Part shown: one piece after another, positions 24,696 through 38,165 of the stretch
Numbering within the stretch: the first letter of the stretch is position 1
Layout: each line of letters opens with the position of its first letter
Assembly: GCF_905475395.1 (NCBI RefSeq)
Contig: NC_058337.1
Coordinates: 98,264,368-98,328,367, forward strand
Origin: Chrysoperla carnea
Taxonomy: Eukaryota; Arthropoda; Insecta; Neuroptera; Chrysopidae
Length of the DNA: 64,000 nt
Direction: 5' to 3'
Program-made: the position numbers and the translations under genes
Notes under the pieces: generated by a model
Seen by the model: the letters and a program-made list of their open reading frames with translations, nothing else
Database searches by the model: none
Told to the model about the DNA's origin: nothing

Positions 24696-25124
24696 TACAT
24701 TTTACTTCATTATTTTAAATTATTCCTTTTCTAATGAGTTAGTACATTATGATGAATAAAAATTTTAAAATACTGTTACAATATTGTAGAGAAATAATAA
24801 GTTATTAAAGTTTAGAGTAACAAAATATATATAAAAAAACAAGATCCACATTTATTCAAAGATTATTATATGATGATTCAATGACATTATACTTAAACTA
24901 TTACTTTTAGTGGTATACTCTTTGTGAAGAAATGATTGATATATCGTGACTTACTTACATTTCTTTTTTTACTAATTATAATTTAATTTATAGTGTACAG
25001 AATCTTACTTATGTTTACAATATACAAAGTGGCACACAGAATAACAATTTAAAAAGGTTCCGGCGTTTTTCTTATGGAAAAGTGATTCAATTTAACTTAG
25101 TACGAGCGCCAAGGCAAGTTTAGA

Positions 25125-25705
25125 CTTATGGTTAAAATTATTTGTACCTTATTTTCAACTTTGATGATTTTGTTATAACATCATTAATGTAGACGAAAAC
25201 TAAGAATAAAATTTTTTGATATCTGTCTTGGTTTACGAAATATCGAAGGCTAAATAATTAAACAAAATTTTCAATTTTCGATATTTTGAAAATTACTCAG
25301 ATATCGAAAAATTGTATTATAACTTTCCGTCTTATTTTATCACGTTATAACATAATGCACCATCAAAATTTAAAATATATATTCTTTTTTAAATTTGTCT
25401 CCATTACCGTGCTCATACACCCTTCATTAGTCGGGCACAACGGGTTTTTATTGTTTTCAATAATTTTTACTTTAATTTAAGTAGCATTTTTAAAATTTTC
25501 ACCGATTAGTTTTGGAAATCTATGAAAACATATCATCCCTCTACCGTTTTCCCAAAAGACCAATGTTAAATATACCTAGGTACTTTTGAAGTCATTTATT
25601 TATTTAAATAATCGTGCAACTCCCCTTAAATTTTTCAGAATTGATTTAGACTTAGTTCAACTTCATATAAAGAAAAATCAAGCCTATTATTCAAAATTGC
25701 CCTGG
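25125..25705 (-). repeat. inverted copy of the 21300-21877 unit
   Basis: Reverse complement shares the GAAGTTGAACTAAGTCTAAA, AAACGGTAGAGGGATGATAT, GTGTATGAGCACGGTAATGG and AACAAAATTTTCAATTTTCG (other strand) blocks with 21300-21877, in inverted order. Together they make a large interrupted palindrome with arms of about 0.55 kb and roughly 3.2 kb between. Confidence 0.7.
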
Positions 25706-27139
25706 TGCCCTGATTTTCCTCTTATTTGGATATGTTGTACTTCCTAGCCAACCAAGAAAAAGTTTTATTTATTTGACAAATTAAATTTAGAAAGAAATTT
25801 TTTATATCTATATGTTTGTCATCCGGTATCTGACATATACAAAACATCGTGTTTCAACCTATAACTTCGACTAGATTTTTCCAATTTTCTTATCAGAGCT
25901 GGCTTTTGTACTAATTGACTTATAGAATACAAAGAAGTATAGAGAAAACCGATGAGGCTACAAAAGACCAAGTAGTTGAAAAAATGAAAACTGTTTTACA
26001 TTAATTAAACATTTGCTCACTAGAAGGTCTTGGTGAAATACCTTTCATAGAAATAAGAAAGATGCTCATATAATCATAAATGTTTCTATTATCTTTTTCG
26101 AAATATATGATGATAAAGTTTCAAAAATTTAAAATCTCATGTGTTTATTTCTGACGAAGAAATCTAAAAAAAAATTATAAAAGTTCTTGACACAGATGAT
26201 ATTTATTTGAAAACGCATTATTTTCACGCATAGTTTATATGATAATCTGATTATAGTTGTATTTATGGAACTGATTTTCTTATTAATAACTAATAATTTA
26301 ATTTACGATTGGAATCTAGTATAAACTAAAGTTAATCTCTGATATATAAATAGTAATTATTACGGGTTAACTTCCTTCTGATTATACCTAGGTAAAGCCA
26401 CCTATTTAACCTTCCCATATCCTTAATAATAAAATCAGCTCTATCACATACCTACAGTGAGTGTATTTAAAAGATGCAGTATATGTTATAAATTATATAC
26501 AACTTTATAAATACAGTAAAATGTAATTTAAGATAATGTAATATCATGTATTGAGACTTCTTTTTAAAAAGAGGAGGCAATTAATAAAATATAATATATT
26601 ATATGAAGAAAAAAAAAAGAATTTAATATACAAAGATTATAATCTAAATAGATCGAGACTTAATCAGCAATTTTATTTGGTTATATTGAGAAATAAAATA
26701 TAGGTATGTTATATATATCTCGATATAGAAACATAATACATTTTCAAATAATATGTGTTTTTGTTGACAGTATAACAGATATAGCGACAAAGGTGGCGTA
26801 CTTACCAATTTCACACTAAAAACAATAAATCCAATATATTGTGTGTCCAATTAGTAGGCATAATAACTTTTTTATTACTTTTTTTTATAAAAAAAAGGTT
26901 ATTTTTAATAAAATGCCCGGCACGGCCTAGAACGCAATATGAAATAATTAGATGTCAATTTTTTTGCATAAGTGTACGAGATATGTCAAAAAATTTTGCC
27001 AAAGTACCTTTTTTACAATATTGACAAAATTGATAGAGAAAAGTTGACTCTGATAGAAAATTACGGTCAGATATCCAATATTATACATCTACCAGGACAA
27101 AAACAATTTTGTTATTTTTACCATATCTCATTTTAATAC

Positions 27140-27260
27140 CAGTATCAAATTGACCTATATTGCTCATTTACGAACTTAAACTCGCTTTTTGCGTCCTGAC
27201 CACGCTATAAATTTCAGCTTGATATCTCTTCTCGTTTTTGACTATCGTGTTTCCGAACGA
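27140..27260 (-). repeat. fragment of the 0.5-kb dispersed repeat (reverse)
   Basis: Read on the - strand it gives AGAGATATCAAGCTGAAATT, the AGCGTG..CAGGACG stretch and TTCGTAAATGAGCAA, which are the middle part of the family at 6228-6812 and 11905-12350. Confidence 0.65.
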
Positions 27261-28240
27261 AAAATCGTTTTTTCGGTTTTTCTTTATTTTATGCGGTTTA
27301 ATGAAAAATAAACCATACACATAGACTTATCATTCTAAAGTAGACATTTCAACGGTTAAAATGAGCCTGCAGAGTATGAATATTGTAAAAAACATTAAGC
27401 GAGTTTTTCGTTGAAAAATGAACAATTTTAATAGAAAGTTTGAAAAATCTCAAAAAAATTTTGCATAAAGTTTCATGCTTATTCAGTAATAAAAAAGGAA
27501 CAATTTCACCAAGTTTCAAGAAATTTGAATTTTTTGCGCGAGAAAAAAGATAAAAACGAAAAAAACAGTTTTTCACAATTTTCCCATGAAATTTGAGATT
27601 ATGTTGAAAAATTTTCCCTACAAAAGTTTTTCAATTTTTGATTATTTAAAATTTTTCTGCTAAACATTTTTCGCTAGGAGGTCTTTTGTCGCCATAAATC
27701 GCTAAAAAACGGTTTTAACCCTTAAAATCAACCCCAATTTGACCATTTCCAAAAGTCTCCAGTTTAATTACTATGTTCCACATAGTCGCTGCCTGTTAGT
27801 AATTTATTGCTCTCAAATCCTAACTACACTATAGCCTAATAACATAAAGCTGAATTTATTGTGAATAATCAATAGTATAATATTACATTTGAAAATACAA
27901 TTAAGTCATGACATTTAAATCATATTCATGATATTTAAAAAATAATAATAATGGTATCAAACGACTTCAACTGCACTGTTTCAATCCTGATCAGCAGCCG
28001 CTACAAGTACTCGTACACAATTCATGAATACACATACAATAATAATATTAATAATCAAGAAAACATTTTGATTAAGTAAGATCCAATCTATTGATGATTT
28101 GATATTATTGAACGTTCAACGAATGAGAACACACTAGTTTATTACTATTATTAATTCGGGAGAAAGTCGTGCCTTGGTAATAAAGTTTTTATCGATTGTG
28201 TTGAGCTTTACTTTGTGGAATTGCATTTTAATAATTAAAA

Positions 28241-28401
28241 TATACACGTAATATATTTTTTTTTAAATTTTTATTATACTTTGCAGTAATCCACAATAAA
28301 ATTTTAAGATTTTTTTAATAAAAATCTATTGTGACAATTGTTTCATCTTGATTTAAGACAAAGTATAATAAAAATTTTAAAAAAAATATATTACGTGTAT
28401 A
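28241..28401. mobile_element. foldback MITE with about 50-bp near-perfect arms
   Basis: Outer ends are TATACACGTAATATATTTTT and its inverse, AAAAATATATTACGTGTATA. The arms continue through AAATTTTTATTATACTTTG (to about 28285) and CAAAGTATAATAAAAATTT (from about 28359). The centre also pairs partly (CACAATAAAATTTT / AAAATCTATTGTG). No ORF. Confidence 0.75.
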
Positions 28402-29655
28402 ATTTAACTATTATAAAGTTTTTATATACAAGGTGTTCTGTTATTGATCGCAGATCGTTGGCCTACAGAATAAGCTCATAAAGAGGAAGGGAAAAGTTAT
28501 TTACCAATTTTCGATCTGAGGCCTACTTTGAGAGATAATTAACCAAATAAATGCATATAATATGAATATAAAGTAAATAGTTTTATCGAATCACAGTTCA
28601 CTTAGATTTTAATGGCTGGTATTGTGTTATTACATAAACTAAGTGGGTTACCTTATTTTTACATACAAAAAGTAAAAATTCTCAATAAATACAAAATAGT
28701 ACAATAACATGTCTGAATCAGTTAGCTGATTGTCATATTGAGTATCCATTGTTTATTGATCACTGATAACGTATTGTGTCTCGATCCAAAGAACATGATA
28801 GTCTGTTTTTTCAAAACTTTATCGCTACAACATTCTACTGTGTGTTTAAAACTCAAACATGGCATAAAATATCACCCAACTATCTGATTCAAAACTGAAT
28901 CCAAACTGAAAACATAATTAAGAGCCAAATTACATTCACATTTCTGTCATTTTCTTGCCCCTTGGTAAGTGAATTTCACATTCGTTGCCTCAAAGATAAC
29001 AATTTCTTTCATGAAGATACATTGTTGCCAAGGTACAACACTTTACCATATTTTTTGTAAAGTAAGTTTGAGAGAATTGACTTGACTTAAACTATTATTA
29101 TTTGAAATATTGGATTAGTCGGGTATTTAAAGTCGGTGGCGCGCTCTTAGTAATCAGAGCCGCGCGATCAACTCTGATATAGTCAGCTACTACACAAGCT
29201 ATCAAGTATTTTTTTTCGTTTTTGTATATATTCAATCGAAAAAACATTCAAGTAATAATGACTAATTCATTTCTTACCTATGTGGACGACTCATGCAAAT
29301 TTATGCTTAGTCATTATTTTTGTACAGAGAATATTTTTTTTTTATTAAATGAATCTGATTTGGATATAATTAAATTTTATTTGAATATTAAGTTTTATTT
29401 GAAAATATTCGTAAATTTGTGTTAAGATGTCGCCAAAGGGAGCAGAGGGAAGCCATCCTCACCACAAAGACTCGAAAAAATTAACTTTATCCCAGTAATT
29501 TTTTGTCCGATTTATAATTTTGGGAGATTCTGCATTATTTTTCGTCTTTGCCAATCCTTCAAATTTTTTTTAAAATTTTAAATATTCTTATATTCTACAT
29601 TTTTTAACCATTAATTTTATCTGTCCACTATTCTGCCCACTGTTGTTGTCTTCAT

Positions 29656-30135
29656 TCCTATTTATTATAAATGTAAAAGTAAGGTTGTTTGTTTGCTTGT
29701 TGCGATTTCACGGAAAAACTACTTAATGAATTTGAATAAAACTGTACAATAATATAGCTTATACACTACACCAAGACATGAACTATAATTTAAAAAAAGA
29801 TATATTAAAAATAAATTTTTTAATTTAAATTTAGCCTATGACATTTCACCATGACATCTATGACCATCATTTTGAAACATAAATTAATGCTTTCTGTAAA
29901 CATAGTGAACAAGATACAATTCATGGCCACCTGTTCTGATACACTCAATGAATCAAGACTATAATATTTTCAAAAAATTGAAATATGTTAATGTATTTTA
30001 CCTGTGTAAAACAATCCCTACTCCTATTTCGAGTGTTATAGAAGGGAGATAAGTGAGAGCAAAAGAAGAAGAGGCTATAACGCGTTGGTCTTTACTTTTA
30101 ACCCCAGCGAGTGTCAGGGCGAGTATCAAGTAAGT
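29656..30135 (+). mobile_element. Helitron-like element, diverged
   Basis: Starts near TCCTATTTATTATAAATGTA and ends GGGCGAGTATCAAGTAAGT, which aligns with the GGGCGGGTATCAAGCTAGT end of 23749-24029. The 5' part (TTATAAATGTAAAAGTAAGG, TTTGTTTGCTTGTTGCGATT) matches the - strand start of 40564-41125. The terminal CTAG is mutated. A second TCTATATAAAAC start lies directly after it at 30138. Confidence 0.5.
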
Positions 30136-31034
30136 GTCTATATAAAACAACTCTGTTGGACATAGAAACCGTACAAATAACCCTTTATTATGTGTGATAA
30201 GAATGTGTTAACTATTAATAAGACATTATTAATAGTTACATAGAAAGTTCAAACCTAGTTCTAAGATTTTGACTTTCTAAAATGTCGAAAATATTAACTT
30301 TGTATCTATTATTTTACCTTACCTCTGCCACCTGAAAATAAAATTAAAAAGTCACAATAAGTGGCTAATTAGATTAGACTTAATCATTAATCGGCTATAG
30401 CGATGCCATTGCAATTTATTGCTTGGGAATAATATTTATTACAGTTTTACCATTTATTCAGAATTCCAAGTAATTAGTTATAATCCATCAACTTTCATTC
30501 AAGCGTGTTAAAAAATAAATTTTGCATCGTCCCTTTCAAATTAAATGTTGGGAGACACTTCCTCAAATTGGGACCAATAGCTTGTTGATTGGGGGATTCA
30601 ATAAGAAGGAACTTTGAACTCTTATAATTACAACATAAATCCAATATAAAATGTTTACACAATCTGTATTTTTCTGTTATATGTATAAAAATTCTCACAA
30701 AACATCAAAACTAATTTATATTTTTGCAACAGGTAACAATAATAATTTTTAATAAATTCAAAAAGATTTATATTTGTTGATAATACCAACTGTGTTTTTA
30801 ATAATAATTTAATTTAATGTTTTATATATAAAAAAAAATAATAATAATATTTGCTACTTTATTTTAATTTCAATCTTGACCATCCATTAAACAAAGAAAC
30901 CAATGCTACCAATAATAAATATAATGTATTTAATAAAAATTATGATTTGTATTTATTAAAATAATAGCTGTATGTGTTGGCATCAATGTACAATATTACA
31001 GTGTACACCAAAATAATGTTACCAGATAACGTAC

Positions 31035-31812
31035 CATCGATACCAGCGCTTCCAGTGTAAAATTTTGGCGATAAAGGAGGCTATTATGACTAATTTTCAA
31101 TTCTTTACATGTTATTGTTATAGAAAATGTCAAATTAAAATTATTGAAAAACACTAATTAATTAAACTTAACGATGTTCCAGCATGGTATTTGCAGTTTC
31201 TATGTTAAAGCAATGGTACAATTTTTTTTTCGACAGAATTTAACGAAAAATTAAATTTAAGAATTTAATAATGCTTACTATTAATTCCCAAAGTTTCAGA
31301 AATTTTGACCGTTTAAAATGGGAAATAATTATGCCAACGTCCCAATTTCGATCAATTTACGTCAAAATTAATATCTCGAAAGTGAAAATTAATTTCTAAA
31401 TTTTTTTTTTAGAATTGTATTGTATAAACATTTTTTTCTACTTTTTCTTCAATATATAATAATATCATAAAAAATAGTTGGAGAGACCGGACATTTTACA
31501 TGCTTTAAATGGGACATGACCCTCAAAATCGCGAACTTTGTCTTTAAATATCTCGCGATCTAAACGGTCAAAAATTATGAAATTTTAGGAATTCATAAAT
31601 AAAGCTATTATAAACCCGAGAAAAAAAATTCCGCCAAATCTGTCGAAAAGTGATTTCATGCTGGTACTACCTTAATGCATTAAAAATTGTGAAAAAAATA
31701 AATCAAATTGCACAAATATTATTTTTTAAATGTAAATTATCATAAATATTTATTTAAATTTGTGAGACAATTATATTAAATTTTCAATGTAAGTCATAAA
31801 TGCAATCCATAC
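31035..31812 (+). repeat. second copy of the 225-bp repeat, interrupted by a MITE
   Basis: Positions 31035-31168 and about 31725-31812 align to the two halves of 3166-3390 in order. The interruption is the TTAA-bounded element at 31169-31675 plus about 50 bp of other AT-rich sequence. This gives a pre-insertion reference and shows that the repeat is older than the MITE. Confidence 0.8.
31169..31675. mobile_element. TTAA-flanked MITE (piggyBac-like target) inserted in an older repeat
   Basis: TTAA occurs at 31169-31172 and at 31672-31675. Just inside, the ends are imperfect inverted repeats: CGATGTTCCAGCATG on the left and, read in reverse, GGTAGTACCAGCATG on the right. Internal sequence is AT-rich and non-coding. 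TTAA target duplication is the rule for piggyBac superfamily elements; assignment to that superfamily is inferred only from TTAA and the ends. Confidence 0.65.
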
Positions 31813-32454
31813 AATTATATATGCAACCATACAATTGTATAATTAAAGTAGGGTATCGTTACCATGGAAACACCTCCAATAAAACTCACACACGGTGCGA
31901 ATATAGTCTTTCAACATGTAATAATTTATTTTTATTTTTGAGTGAAGGTTTATCATAATACGATAATAAAACACTACCCATCGAATCCGACACCTAATAA
32001 CACTCTTCCCTTTAATTTTTCGAATAATGTATTTTAATCATAATTTTGTAAAATAGTGTAGTTCAATTTTGGTTTGGCTCATTGCGCGTCCATCGTCCAT
32101 CGTCTCTATGTTGTTTGAAGTAAAATAAAAAAATAAAAATGGTTTTGCGTGCGTGATCATGAAAATAAAAACACTATATTAGTATAGCATGTAGTACCTC
32201 ATATAATAAAATAAATTATTGTAATGATATGTAGGTAAAGTCAGTAACTGCGTGTATCGTTTTTATTTTATTTATATTTTTTAATAATATTAATGCAATT
32301 TATTTATTTTATGCAATTATTATTATATGATGGATAAAAGAATTAAATGTACATAATTTGTATGTATTTGTGTGTATTAATAAAGACAGGTAGTTTGTTA
32401 TATATTTAAAGTGCAATTTTCTATACCTTTAACAATAGATAAAGGACCCCGCAA

Positions 32455-32890
32455 TATTAGATAGAATGACTTTCTGTGAAACTTTTTCTAACCCACCCTA
32501 ATATGTTCTTTGGATCATTCTGTTCAAAAGCTATCGCGGACACAAAAACGAGTAGTTTTCGAGCTACGGGCGATTAAAGGTACACATATATTATAGTTTT
32601 AGTATTTGACTAGCAAAATGGCTTTTTATGATACTTTTCAAACCGCCCCAAAAAGATTCTTCAGATCGTTCTGATCAAAACTCACGCCCATAAAACTTTT
32701 TAACTTGTAATTTTCGAGCTACGGGCGAATATAGCTATACATATATTATATTTATAGTACCCATACGACTATGAATATGGCTTTCTGTGAAACCTTTTTA
32801 AACCGCCCCCAAAATGTTCTTCGAATGGTTCTGATCAAAAGCTCTCACAGCTATAAAATTTATAAGGATAGTTTTCGAGCTACCTGAACA
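32455..32890 (+). repeat. tandem array, three units of the foldback-array family
   Basis: Units start near 32470, 32620 and 32779 (period about 150-159 bp) with the same ordered blocks as 510-1352: GACTTTCTGTGAAAC-like, a run of CCACCC/CGCCCC, TTCTGATCAAAAGCT, and AGTTTTCGAGCTACGGGCGA. All three units are in forward orientation. The third unit ends abruptly after GTTTTCGAGCTACC at about 32885. Confidence 0.75.
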
Positions 32891-33179
32891 AGTTTTATAA
32901 GTGGTTTTGATTTGAAAGAGTATTTTATGGACATTTTATATTACAGAGTATTTTTTCCACCGTTAAATTTCGGAAACGGAATGAAATATCAGAAAACGAG
33001 AAATACACATCATCTCATTTTTAGAATGAATGAAAATTCAGTAATTGATTTTTTTCTATACGATAATCATCTTCATAATCAAACAGAGGTCTGTTTAGTC
33101 AAATGTTCATTCTCTATCGTTTATGGCTTTTGAGAAAATGGAAACATTAATTTTGCCCTAACTAGGAGTCTCACCGGGA

Positions 33180-33345
33180 AAACAAAAATACTAACGAAAA
33201 AATGTTTCAAATAAAAGTTGTTTACTGTTAGATAAGGAATATCTTTTGTTATTGAATTTTTGTTCTACCTGTAACTCAAAGTCACTTTTTACGTCGTTTA
33301 CACGCTATAAAAATTTCATCTCGATAACTGATTTCGTATTTGATT
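33180..33345 (-). repeat. fragment of the 0.5-kb dispersed repeat (reverse)
   Basis: On the - strand it shows the AGCGTG-like block, an ACGTAAAAAGTGAC block, and the ATGTTTC/AAACATTTTTT region of the family. It is more diverged than the forward copies. Confidence 0.5.
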
Positions 33346-35024
33346 TTTCTTATCAACGGACAATCGAAAATCAACTAATTAGGTGATAAACACCTATATA
33401 AAATCTTCAATAGTATCAATATTTCTAGGCGTTACAAACATGGGACTAAATTTAATATATTCTGATATATTTCTAATATAGGACATTAAAAATGTTAAAT
33501 TAGAAGTCATGTTTCGAAAAAAAAAAGCAAATAAACTGTCATAATTCATAAATGTTATTGGTCTGGATTTTAGTTTCATAATTTCCATGACCAATATAAA
33601 ATGAACTCTTTGTACATAAATTAAACTACATACGTATAGTCAACAATTTCGTGATTTAGCATAAAAATTAAAAAGGGAATTGTTGTAACCAGGGTATTTA
33701 CAACTATTCATTCCATGCATCTTATTAATTATTTTCATTATATGTATTAAAAACTTTATTTTGAATACAAGCTACAGTAGCACAAAATTAATTAATTACT
33801 TACACATAGCAATTGCATAGCGTGTGTAATAATTAATGGCTGTTCTCTTGGCCTCTGCAAATACAATTAATTACTGCAAGATGTCCATGGATTATTAAAG
33901 TGTCCACTTTCAAGGTGGTGTACCTCCTAGTTTTCTGCACTAACCTTTAATCATATAATAAAATAAATATTATTTCGGACTCAAAAGAAAATATGAATAT
34001 TTCACATATACTATCCAAATATTCAACCCAGCCAGATCATCTTTCTGAAATGTTAAAAGAGCTCTCCGTACAAGTAAAGCTTTTCCACTTTTCTGCTGTA
34101 TAGAACAAACTTCAGATAAAACACCAACAACCTATTATAGAAGAAAAATCCATTACATTAGATAATATTTAATAATTAAAATAACAATAGTTGACGCTAT
34201 AGTCACCAATTTATTTATATATTTATTTATTTATATACCCATCCCTAGTATTTCTTCCTCTTCTGCCAAAGTCGGTGGTAGCTTTCAAAATCCATCAAAA
34301 TAGCTTTTAAAACCAAGGAAAACATCAAAATCTAGGAAAATTGAAAACATTCCTAGAATGGAAAATAATGCTCCACAATTTTTTTTAAATTTTTTTAGCG
34401 TTGTAAAATTCCAGCAATTTTTCTCAATCAATTAATTGAATTTTTTTCGCATCTTGGAAAATTTTGATATCTAGGTACTGTGGTTTTTGAGAAGTGTATA
34501 AAAATATGCATTTTTGGGAAAACACAATTTTTTGGAGGGAATATTGTAATTTGATGGATTTTTATAGTTTCATGAAATGAAGAAGATGTATTTACCTTCA
34601 GATAAAATATTGAGTTTTTAATAGATGTTCAAAAATTATTATATCAAATTTCACTATAGCACAAAAAAATCAAAAATGCAAATTACATCTGAATATTGTT
34701 TTAGTGGCTGAATAGCCTTAAGAATTATTTTGTTCATGATTTACCGTTTCACTGAACATAAATCACTTATAATTAAAATAAACTTTATTATTGATTTTAT
34801 GTTATATAAATATATAATAATATACTATCTAAACTATATATGTTTATTTACATTATACAATTTATTATTTTTAAAAAAAATTCACCACGTGTGCAGGAGC
34901 TGCGTTGTCTTGGTAAATTTTCTAAAAAGTATACTAAATTTAACTAATTTCCTTTTGATTTGAAAGTAATTTGACTTCCAATATGCTCTTTTAAAGTTAA
35001 CAAGTGAAATTTACAAAATTTAAA

Positions 35025-35195
35025 AAAACCCCGACAAAATATTCGGCAACCCTTTAACTCGCATTTGTAACATATATCAGAACATTCTCCATTAAATTAC
35101 CTTTCAAACAAAACCAAAAAAATCAAAATCGGTTCATCCGTTTAAGCGCAACGATAAACTTATAAGACCCCTTTTTCTTAGTTCGGGGGTTCAAA
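35025..35195 (+). repeat. LINE (RTE-like) 3' tail-type repeat, copy 2
   Basis: Shares with 9955-10165 the order ATTACCTTTCAAA, AAAATCGGTTCATCCGTTTA, AACTTATAAGACCCC and TTAGTTCGGGGGTTC. The two copies are in the same orientation. Non-coding. Confidence 0.4.
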
Positions 35196-35874
35196 ATGAA
35201 ATATTTATAATAATATTCATTTATTTTTTAATTATAAAATAATTATAATAAGCAAAATTATTTTAATAAATCGAAATTTATGATTTCTCAATAAAAAGTT
35301 AAAATAATCAAATTTTCATTGAAAATTTAGTTCTAGCGAAAAATTGGGCAAAAGTATAATTTTGTTATAAATTAATTAAAATAATGCAAAAAAGTTAATT
35401 TTTTGGAAAAATTCCTAATCTTTTGTTTTAACCCTCCCGTAAATCTCATTTAACCCTCCCGTAAATGAATTTATCATGTTAGCATTAATATGCATGGAAA
35501 TTTAAAGAGCCTTTCCTAAATTCCATAACTGATACCTACATTCTCAATAGCTACATTTAACATTGTCTAAAAAATCATGTAAACTAGTCAGTATAAATTA
35601 GGCTTAATTAATTAAATAAATTTGCAATAATAAAAACATGTAGTAGTACATAATAATATCAATAAAAATAATAATAATAAGAACAAATCTATATCACGAT
35701 AAAATGAATTTAATTTGTAACTAAAATTAACATAAATAATTATTATGGTTGGTAATAAGCCTTTATTTTATAATTATAGTTAAGTTAAATTAGATATTAC
35801 TAAGTATTATTAAGTAAGCCGTTTTTGTTTCTTGGTTCTTATTAGATACATTCTTTCTTTTATGCTATACAATA

Positions 35875-36337
35875 TAGGGTAAAGTGGAGTGTCTCGGATA
35901 CAATAAAATCAGCTTTAAAATCTCACTCTTTTGGTTTTCCTGGTAGGAAATACTCTATACAGTGTTTTTAATAATAACACTCATCATCGCTTAACAAGGA
36001 GTTGTTCACAGTAATATCAGTTTTTAGACGCCTTAATAATATTTTCTAAAGATTTTTCCAAAAATTAAAAAAATGACGTTTTGAAATGTCATAAATTAGA
36101 AAAAATAATTATTGACTGTAATGGTTGATATTTGTGGCATTATGGCTCTGAAATCTTAATGGAAAAACCTAAAGTTGCTTGACTGATATTGTTGTTTAAA
36201 ATAACTGAGAGAGAAAACAATAATAATTTGATCTAGTGCGAGTCGGTTTTCCCTAAAGTGGACTGTAAAGATTACATGTTGAAAAGAACATGATCTTGAA
36301 TAAATAAATGAAAATTTGGAACCTACACTTTCCCCTA
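35875..36337. mobile_element. MITE with TAGGGxAAAGTG ends
   Basis: Left end TAGGGTAAAGTGGAGTGTC (35875) and right end, in reverse, TAGGGGAAAGTGTAGGTTCC (to 36337) are imperfect inverted repeats. An internal TTTTCCCTAAAGTGGACTG lies at about 36248. Non-coding. Confidence 0.5.
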
Positions 36338-37814
36338 TTATAAGTTAAGTATTCGTTGCTTGCTTTATAAATGGTTACATTTATAATACTAATGAATCTA
36401 CCGTATGTTTATTTGCCAAATGTGACACTGTTCATTTGAGTTCGCATTAAATAAAAAATTTGATGTATTATTTGCTAATAAAATCATTACAACAAGCTGT
36501 TGCATAGATAATTGACCCAAGAACATCGAACCATAAACTTCCTAATAAAAAGATATATTTCTATGACGTCACGTAGCTAATTTTTCTGACTAAGCCAGGT
36601 ATAGATTCGAGAAATCAGTTTTGTTTACCTTCAACAATTTTCGTATAAATTTAATATTATAAAGTATAACATCAAAATAGATCTAAATTAATCTGATTTT
36701 ACGAAATATTATTATTTTACCCAGCTTTCTGTAAATATTGGCCTTGAAAAATGATAAATTTTGGCGCAATTTATGAACTTGATAGAAGAGTCTGTTATAC
36801 CAGATCAATCAGACACAATCAAAACCAGACTCTTTCTTAATTGGTCAAAACCGATTCAACTTTAAGCAAGCTTCAGTTTTTTATTCTGAAAATCATAATC
36901 GCTAAAAATTTATTCACAAATAAAGCCCTGAAAAGTGATTTTGATGGAAAATTAATTTTTTCTGTGAGCCACTGATACTTACAACTATTCTACGAGTGGC
37001 TTTACGATTGATTGGCTTGCAAACATAGAGATAAAAATGTATAAAACAACAGTTGACACAATGTATAAATTTATGTTTGTGAATAATGTGCACAGCCCCA
37101 ACAACTCTTTCTGTGCGAACCTACTAATTTATAAACTGCATCATGTTTTCTGTTTTCCAAGTAGGTAGTAGTTAGAGTTATTAGGTAGGTACCTTCCTAC
37201 CAATCTATCTACCACGGCTCAACTTAACTCTATTCAAATTGCAAACAGCAAAGTAATAAAATAAAGACAAGGCAAATAAAAAAAAATAAAATTAACAGTA
37301 ATATAAAGCAAATTATTTTGTAAATACTATTAAAAAATCATAAAAGTAATTAACATTTGACGTCTAAATGATTTCAACCAGCAAACTGACGTAGAGATTA
37401 TAAATACGTGTTTTTATATATAAAGGTTCGAGTTGCAGAAAAAATGGAATTATAGACAAGATGTTAAGGGCTCTGTATGTTTCTTTAGATAATCCAGAGA
37501 GATGCAACATTTAGGTCAACATGCAAACAATGACTTTTATTGGATGATTTGTTTTTCACTGACACTCGTAAAAAGAGACAGTAAATTTGAAGCTTGAGAT
37601 GTGTAAGATCCAATTAATTTGTTTACGTACTTAGAGATAATGTTATCGTTGCTGTCTGTGGTATGCACATGACGTTGTTATAAATCACTATTAGTCGTAT
37701 TACAATCAAATTACCGACAAATTTGCAACTGCTGATACCGATGAATTCACTAATGCAATACACGACTGATAAAATGACAACACCGATAAAAAACTCGTGA
37801 GGCTAATTTTTTAA

Positions 37815-38165
37815 CTTCCCAGTATAGGAAGATATTGTAATGGTTCCGATTTTTTAAATCGATACTTTCATAATATCTTTACGTTTCATGTTTTGGACAA
37901 GAAGTGTGTGTGTGTGTGTGTGTACATACGTACGTTCGGGGTCATTTTTTTCGTCATCGTGGCAACAAAAATATGATCTGAAAATAATTTCAAAACAATC
38001 GGACGAGTTGTTTCGAGTCGGTCGACGTTTAAGTTTTTTTCAATTTTTATTACTTTTTTTATGCTGGGTAGTTATTCGTGTGGACCTCAGAGGGTCGCAT
38101 CAGACTCTATCCACGGCTTGCTATTACATACCTAGCAGAAAGTCGGTCAAAAATTGTTGTTAGCG
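37815..38165 (+). repeat. dispersed repeat with (GT)n tract
   Basis: TTAACTTCCCAGTATAGGAAG, a GGTTCCGATTTTTTAAATCG stretch, (GT)n at 37905-37922, then GTACATACGTACGTTCGGGG and CAATCGGACGAGTTGTTTCG. From memory, similar TTCCCA..GGAAGT / (GT)n / ACGTACGT repeats are common in insect genomes. Only one copy is in this window, so the boundaries are approximate. Confidence 0.4.

Noticed and set aside
29130..29180. GC-rich hairpin GGTGGCGCGCTCTTAG..GAGCCGCGCGATCAACTCTGAT, considered as a tRNA or tRNA-derived SINE head
   Set aside because: No cloverleaf with T-arm GGTTCRA and acceptor pairing could be drawn, and there is no second copy in the window.
37888..38163. 91-codon + strand frame beginning with Cys-Val repeats
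   Set aside because: The repeats are the (GT)n tract of a dispersed non-coding repeat.
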